From NCBI GenBank assembly GCA_013041945.1, contig JABDRC010000199.1:1-17630 (forward strand): 17,630 bases of DNA. Direction: 5' to 3'. The notes beneath the pieces are model-generated. The model was given only the letters and a program-made list of their open reading frames with translations, did not search any database and was not told the origin of the DNA. Source of the stretch: Halobacteria archaeon (GTDB taxonomy: Bacteria; Pseudomonadota; Gammaproteobacteria; UBA9214). The translations under genes and the position numbers were made by a program. The first letter of the stretch is position 1. Each line of letters starts with the position of its first letter. Shown piece by piece: positions 15,244 through 17,630 of the stretch.

Positions 15244-15531
15244 TTACTTGGCTTTCGTCGTCGCCGGTGCCGTCGGTGCAACCGGTGCATAGCCATAGCC
15301 ATAACCGGGATAACCGCCCCAGCCATAACCGGGATAACCGCCCCAGCCGCGATAACCGCCCCAGCCACCATAACCGGGATAACCGCCATACCCGTAACCG
15401 GGATAGCCACCATAGCCCCACGGGCCGCCCCAGTAGTCATTACCACCCCACCAGGCACTGGCGGAACCGGCAGACAGTGCAAGCGCACCGGCAACCAGGG
15501 AAGTAGTAAGGAGTTTTTTAAGACTCTTCAT
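15244..15531 (-). CDS. Sulfur-globule-protein-like secreted Gly/Tyr/Trp-rich protein
   Basis: A 95-residue precursor. The signal peptide (KKLLTTSLVAGALALSAG, ending ASA) is cleaved after about residue 26, and the mature protein begins 'WWGGNDYWGGPWGYGG'. The rest is tandem GGYPGYG/GGWGGY units and an Ala/Pro-rich end 'APVAPTAPATTKAK'. Sulfur-globule proteins such as Sgp/CV1 of Allochromatium have this design: exported, small, rich in Gly with aromatic residues, Trp near the mature start and a Pro/Ala tail. They coat intracellular sulfur droplets that lie in the periplasmic space. AGAGG about ten bases upstream supports the ATG at 15531. It has its own terminator. The identification rests on composition and layout. 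Confidence 0.78.
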   Translation of the reverse strand: MKSLKKLLTTSLVAGALALSAGSASAWWGGNDYWGGPWGYGGYPGYGYGGYPGYGGWGGYRGWGGYPGYGWGGYPGYGYGYAPVAPTAPATTKAK

Positions 15532-15566
15532 GTCACTGACCTCTCAATTATTGTCGTTTAATATGC

Positions 15567-15587
15567 TCTGAAATATTTTCTTTCAGA
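15567..15587. promoter_or_regulatory. Dyad in the AT-rich upstream region of the sulfur-globule-like gene
   Basis: CTGAAA and TTTCAG form a short inverted repeat in the 167-bp AT-rich gap (15532-15698) upstream of the leftward gene. TATACT-like and TTGTGA-like hexamers are present on the minus strand, but no pair with ideal spacing stands out. It could be an operator or a chance structure in AT-rich DNA. Confidence 0.3.
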
Positions 15588-15698
15588 AAAGCTTCACAAA
15601 AAGTATATAGTCGAAAACATCAACGAATCACCCTCATAGACCGGCGGAAAGCTGATTTATGAGCATTTGTTGATGCAGATCAAATTGTAAACTATTTA

Positions 15699-16760
15699 TC
15701 ATCCGGAATGGAGGCCATGGCAAATCTCCAGGAGTCGCGGTGTGTCGTGACCGACCTCAAACCCTGAGGGGGCGGCCGCATCCCGATCGATAATCCAGGC
15801 AGCGATATCCTCCAGTACCACATCCGCCTGTAAATCCCTTGTCAGCATGTGGAAACCCTCCGGGTACATCAGCATGCGCCAGCCAACTGCTGAAAAATCA
15901 TCCAGTTTTTCGAGCATTCCGCACACGGGCACGGGGGTGATGATTTCATCATGCTCGCCGTACAGCAGCAGGGTCGGCAGCTGCAGCTGCTCACTGCCGG
16001 CATAGGCCGCCTGCATCAGGTTGGTCAGGCCATAGATGGTATCGATGCGGGTTTCCTTGATGACCAGCGGATCCCGGCCAAGGGCGCGCAGCATGTCGAT
16101 GTTGTCCGAGGGCCGAATATCGAGCCCCTCGCCGGTCACCTTCATCGCCGGCACCACGTGTGCCGCCAGTCGCAGCAGGGTGCCCTGCCACCAGGGCATG
16201 GTCTGCCAGCCCCAGACTGCCGGCGCGGCCAGGATGACACCTGCGGTGCAGGTTCGGTGCAGTGTCGATGCCGCATCCAGGATGACGGCACCGCCCATAC
16301 TTTCCCCGAACAGATAAAGGGGTGTGTCCGGATAACGGTCGCACAGCAAGCGGGCAGCAACCAGCAGGTCATCCTGCATGCGTGTCTCGCCCGCCCAGAT
16401 ACCCGTTTGTGTCGAGCGGCCAAAGCCCCGCTGGTCGATGGCATAGATTGCAATCGATTGTTGCATCAAGTAGCTTGCGGTACCGGCAAAGGCGTTGCTG
16501 TAGTCATTGAAGCCGTGCAGGGCGAGCACCATGGCACGGGGACGCCCCACTGGTAACCAGCGACGCAGGGGCAGACGGTAGCCGTCCTGCATGACCATGG
16601 CATCGTCTTCCAGGGACGCAGGCACCACCGGTTTGTCGGGGCGTGCCTGTAACTGCGGTCCCGTACAACCGTGCATGCAAAACAGCACGCCCGCAAGCAA
16701 GGCGCATGCAATCAACTTAAACAATATTGACCCGAATTGCCGGGACAGGAGAACAGACAT
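15699..16760 (-). CDS. Probable lipoprotein alpha/beta hydrolase (monoacylglycerol lipase/S33-like)
   Basis: A 353-residue protein. A hydrophobic N-terminus ends in 'FCMHGC', a loose lipobox that would lipidate C32. The alpha/beta-hydrolase core shows the oxyanion region 'LALHGFNDYSNAF' (79-91), the nucleophile elbow GESMGG with S154, the acid D271 in 'LYGEHDEIITP' and H304 in 'EGFHMLTRD'. 'AIDQRGFGRS' (108-117) is typical of Hydrolase_4 / monoglyceride lipase and PldB-like enzymes. It probably hydrolyses a lipid ester at the envelope. The ATG at 16760 overlaps the start codon of the divergent ferritin-like gene and has no clear ribosome-binding site; a TTG at 16724 just before the hydrophobic segment is an alternative start. 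Confidence 0.87.
   Translation of the reverse strand: MSVLLSRQFGSILFKLIACALLAGVLFCMHGCTGPQLQARPDKPVVPASLEDDAMVMQDGYRLPLRRWLPVGRPRAMVLALHGFNDYSNAFAGTASYLMQQSIAIYAIDQRGFGRSTQTGIWAGETRMQDDLLVAARLLCDRYPDTPLYLFGESMGGAVILDAASTLHRTCTAGVILAAPAVWGWQTMPWWQGTLLRLAAHVVPAMKVTGEGLDIRPSDNIDMLRALGRDPLVIKETRIDTIYGLTNLMQAAYAGSEQLQLPTLLLYGEHDEIITPVPVCGMLEKLDDFSAVGWRMLMYPEGFHMLTRDLQADVVLEDIAAWIIDRDAAAPSGFEVGHDTPRLLEICHGLHSG
16747..16752 (+). promoter_or_regulatory. Ribosome-binding site of the EncFtn-like gene
   Basis: AGGAGA lies six bases before the ATG at 16759. It fixes the start there rather than at the Met 56 codons further upstream in the same open frame, which would be antisense to the hydrolase signal sequence. 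Confidence 0.75.
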
Positions 16761-17046
16761 GGCAAATGAAGGCTATCACGAACCCGTTGATGAACTCACG
16801 GCCGACACCCGCGACATGCATCGCGCCATCATCTCGCTGATGGAGGAACTGGAAGCCGTCGACTGGTACAACCAGCGGGTCGATGCCTGCAAGGATGCCG
16901 AACTGAAGGCAATCCTTGCACACAACCGTGACGAGGAAAAGGAGCATGCCGCGATGGTGCTGGAATGGATCCGCCGCCAGGATCCGGCCCTTGACAAGGA
17001 GCTGAAGGACTACCTGTTTACGGACAAGCCGATTGCGCACGGGTGA
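16759..17046 (+). CDS. Encapsulated-ferritin-type (EncFtn) ferroxidase, short form without cargo tail
   Basis: A 95-residue two-helix protein closely resembling EncFtn of Rhodospirillum rubrum, notably 'MEELEAVDWYNQRVDA' (28-43) and 'ILAHNRDEEKEHAAMVLEW' (52-70). Ferroxidase ligands E32, E62 and H65 of R. rubrum correspond to E30, E60 and H63 here, and E29, E32, W36 and Y37 match the neighbouring conserved positions. EncFtn forms an annular decamer of dimers that oxidises iron and is normally loaded into an encapsulin shell by a C-terminal peptide. Here the protein ends 'YLFTDKPIAHG', with no LTVGSLRR-like tail, and no encapsulin follows. It could work free, be loaded by other means, or have changed role. 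Confidence 0.9.
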   Translation: MANEGYHEPVDELTADTRDMHRAIISLMEELEAVDWYNQRVDACKDAELKAILAHNRDEEKEHAAMVLEWIRRQDPALDKELKDYLFTDKPIAHG

Positions 17047-17062
17047 CGGGGTACATAACGCA

Positions 17063-17140
17063 TTGTAGGAGCGGACGCTGTCCGCGATACACTGTGTATA
17101 TTTCAGGCTCTGTTCGCGCATGCCTGCGCACCTACAATTG
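17063..17140. repeat. REP-type inverted pair (BIME-like), copy B, mirror image of copy A
   Basis: The left unit TTGTAGGAGCGGACGCTGTC (part, 17063-17090) has the hairpin GCGGAC-gct-GTCCGC at 17071-17085. The right unit (17111-17140) is inverted and contains an exact reverse complement of 15002-15020. The order of the two unit types is reversed relative to copy A, so the whole element is flipped. It follows the EncFtn-like gene by 16 bases and may also end or stabilise its transcript. Confidence 0.82.
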
Positions 17141-17170
17141 CAAGGCGAACAGATAGTTAAAATATTTTTT

Positions 17171-17630
17171 TCAGAACCAGAGTGAAAGATACAGCTGCAG
17201 CACGCCGGCCGTGAAGTCGTAGAGCGGCTCGGTACCGGGAGTCACGCCGGTGACGCGTGCATCGCGGAAATCATCATATTCAAAGAAGATGAAATCATAG
17301 GCCAGGCTGATGCTGCCGCGATCGATCGATCGCCAACCGTTCTTGATGAAGTCATAGCTCACCTTGACGCCAAGTGTATTGCTGGTGAAGGTGCTGAGTT
17401 CCTTGTCGCGTGCAAGGAAGTTCTGCGCATCGAAGAACGGAAACAGGTCGCTGTAAAAATCCGCCGACGTCTGCGTATAGTGCCGCACACTGCCTTCCAG
17501 CAGCCAGCCCCCTGTCAGCGGATGCGTGTAACCGAACTTCAGGGTATGCGCATCGATACCCCAGGTATCGGTAAAGAAACGGTACTCGCCCGAGAGCGCC
17601 GCACGCCACGGCAGATAATATTTGGAGCGC
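17171..17630 (-). CDS. DUF3570-like outer-membrane beta-barrel protein (C-terminal part)
   Basis: The minus frame is open from the window edge to the stop at 17171, giving the last 153 residues. The segments 'YYLPWRAALSGEYRFFTDTWG', 'YTHPLTGGWLLEGSVRHYTQ' and 'SADFYSDLF', then 'ARDKELSTFTSNTLGVKVSY', fit the DUF3570 family, predicted outer-membrane barrels. Alternating polar/hydrophobic strands and the C-terminal Phe ('LQLYLSLWF') match the barrel-assembly signal. The N-terminus lies beyond the window. DUF3570 has no settled function; it often neighbours a short lipoprotein and FAD:protein FMN transferase-type genes, which cannot be checked here. Confidence 0.82.
   Translation of the reverse strand, partial: RSKYYLPWRAALSGEYRFFTDTWGIDAHTLKFGYTHPLTGGWLLEGSVRHYTQTSADFYSDLFPFFDAQNFLARDKELSTFTSNTLGVKVSYDFIKNGWRSIDRGSISLAYDFIFFEYDDFRDARVTGVTPGTEPLYDFTAGVLQLYLSLWF

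Noticed and set aside
15290..15420. CRISPR-like short repeats
   Set aside because: They are tandem codons for GGYPGYG units inside the sulfur-globule-like gene, without regular unique spacers.

Overview
The window looks like chromosomal DNA from a GC-rich gammaproteobacterium, probably a sulfur oxidiser. The evidence is a YccA-type Bax-inhibitor protein, a gammaproteobacterial-looking tRNA-Ser(UGA), REP/BIME-like repeats of the Pseudomonas-like type, a multihaem c-type cytochrome, and two secreted Gly/Tyr-rich proteins that resemble sulfur-globule proteins. The lineage is inferred from gene content only.

Layout. Positions 1-1276, minus strand: the start of an unidentified membrane protein, an SseB-domain protein and a yccA-like gene, with a clear terminator between the last two. 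Positions 1508-1782: tRNA-Ser(UGA), a 150-bp segment ending in an exact 15-bp copy of the tRNA 3' end, then a terminator; this looks like an integration scar. Positions 1889-2386, minus: an XkdW-like phage tail-type protein with an added N-terminal membrane helix. Positions 2521-6412, minus: a tight four-gene operon of an ornithine-cyclodeaminase/mu-crystallin homologue and three subunits of an HcnABC/opine-oxidase-type dehydrogenase, probably for an amino acid, imino acid or opine. Positions 6761-7501, minus: a secreted protein made of four exact 52-residue repeats.

Positions 7897-14953, plus: a secreted Gly/Tyr-rich protein, then three genes that look like one unit. These are a membrane-anchored five-haem cytochrome with a C-terminal TPR region (939 aa), a membrane-anchored FG-GAP/ASPIC-UnbV (CRTAC1-like) propeller protein (612 aa) and an exported TPR protein (556 aa). 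Positions 14995-15154 hold REP-like inverted pairs. Positions 15244-15531, minus: a sulfur-globule-protein-like gene with its own terminator, so the cytochrome cluster is bracketed by two low-complexity secreted proteins.

Positions 15699-16760, minus: a probable lipoprotein alpha/beta hydrolase whose start codon overlaps that of a divergent gene (16759-17046, plus). That gene encodes an encapsulated-ferritin-type (EncFtn) protein lacking both a cargo-loading tail and an adjacent encapsulin. A mirror-image REP pair follows, and the window ends in the C-terminal part of a DUF3570-like outer-membrane protein (minus).

The best candidate for an undescribed system is the cytochrome / CRTAC1-like / TPR cluster at 8542-14953 with its flanking Gly/Tyr-rich proteins. 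The sequence suggests an envelope-bound electron-transfer or surface-assembly complex, but its substrate cannot be read from this window.
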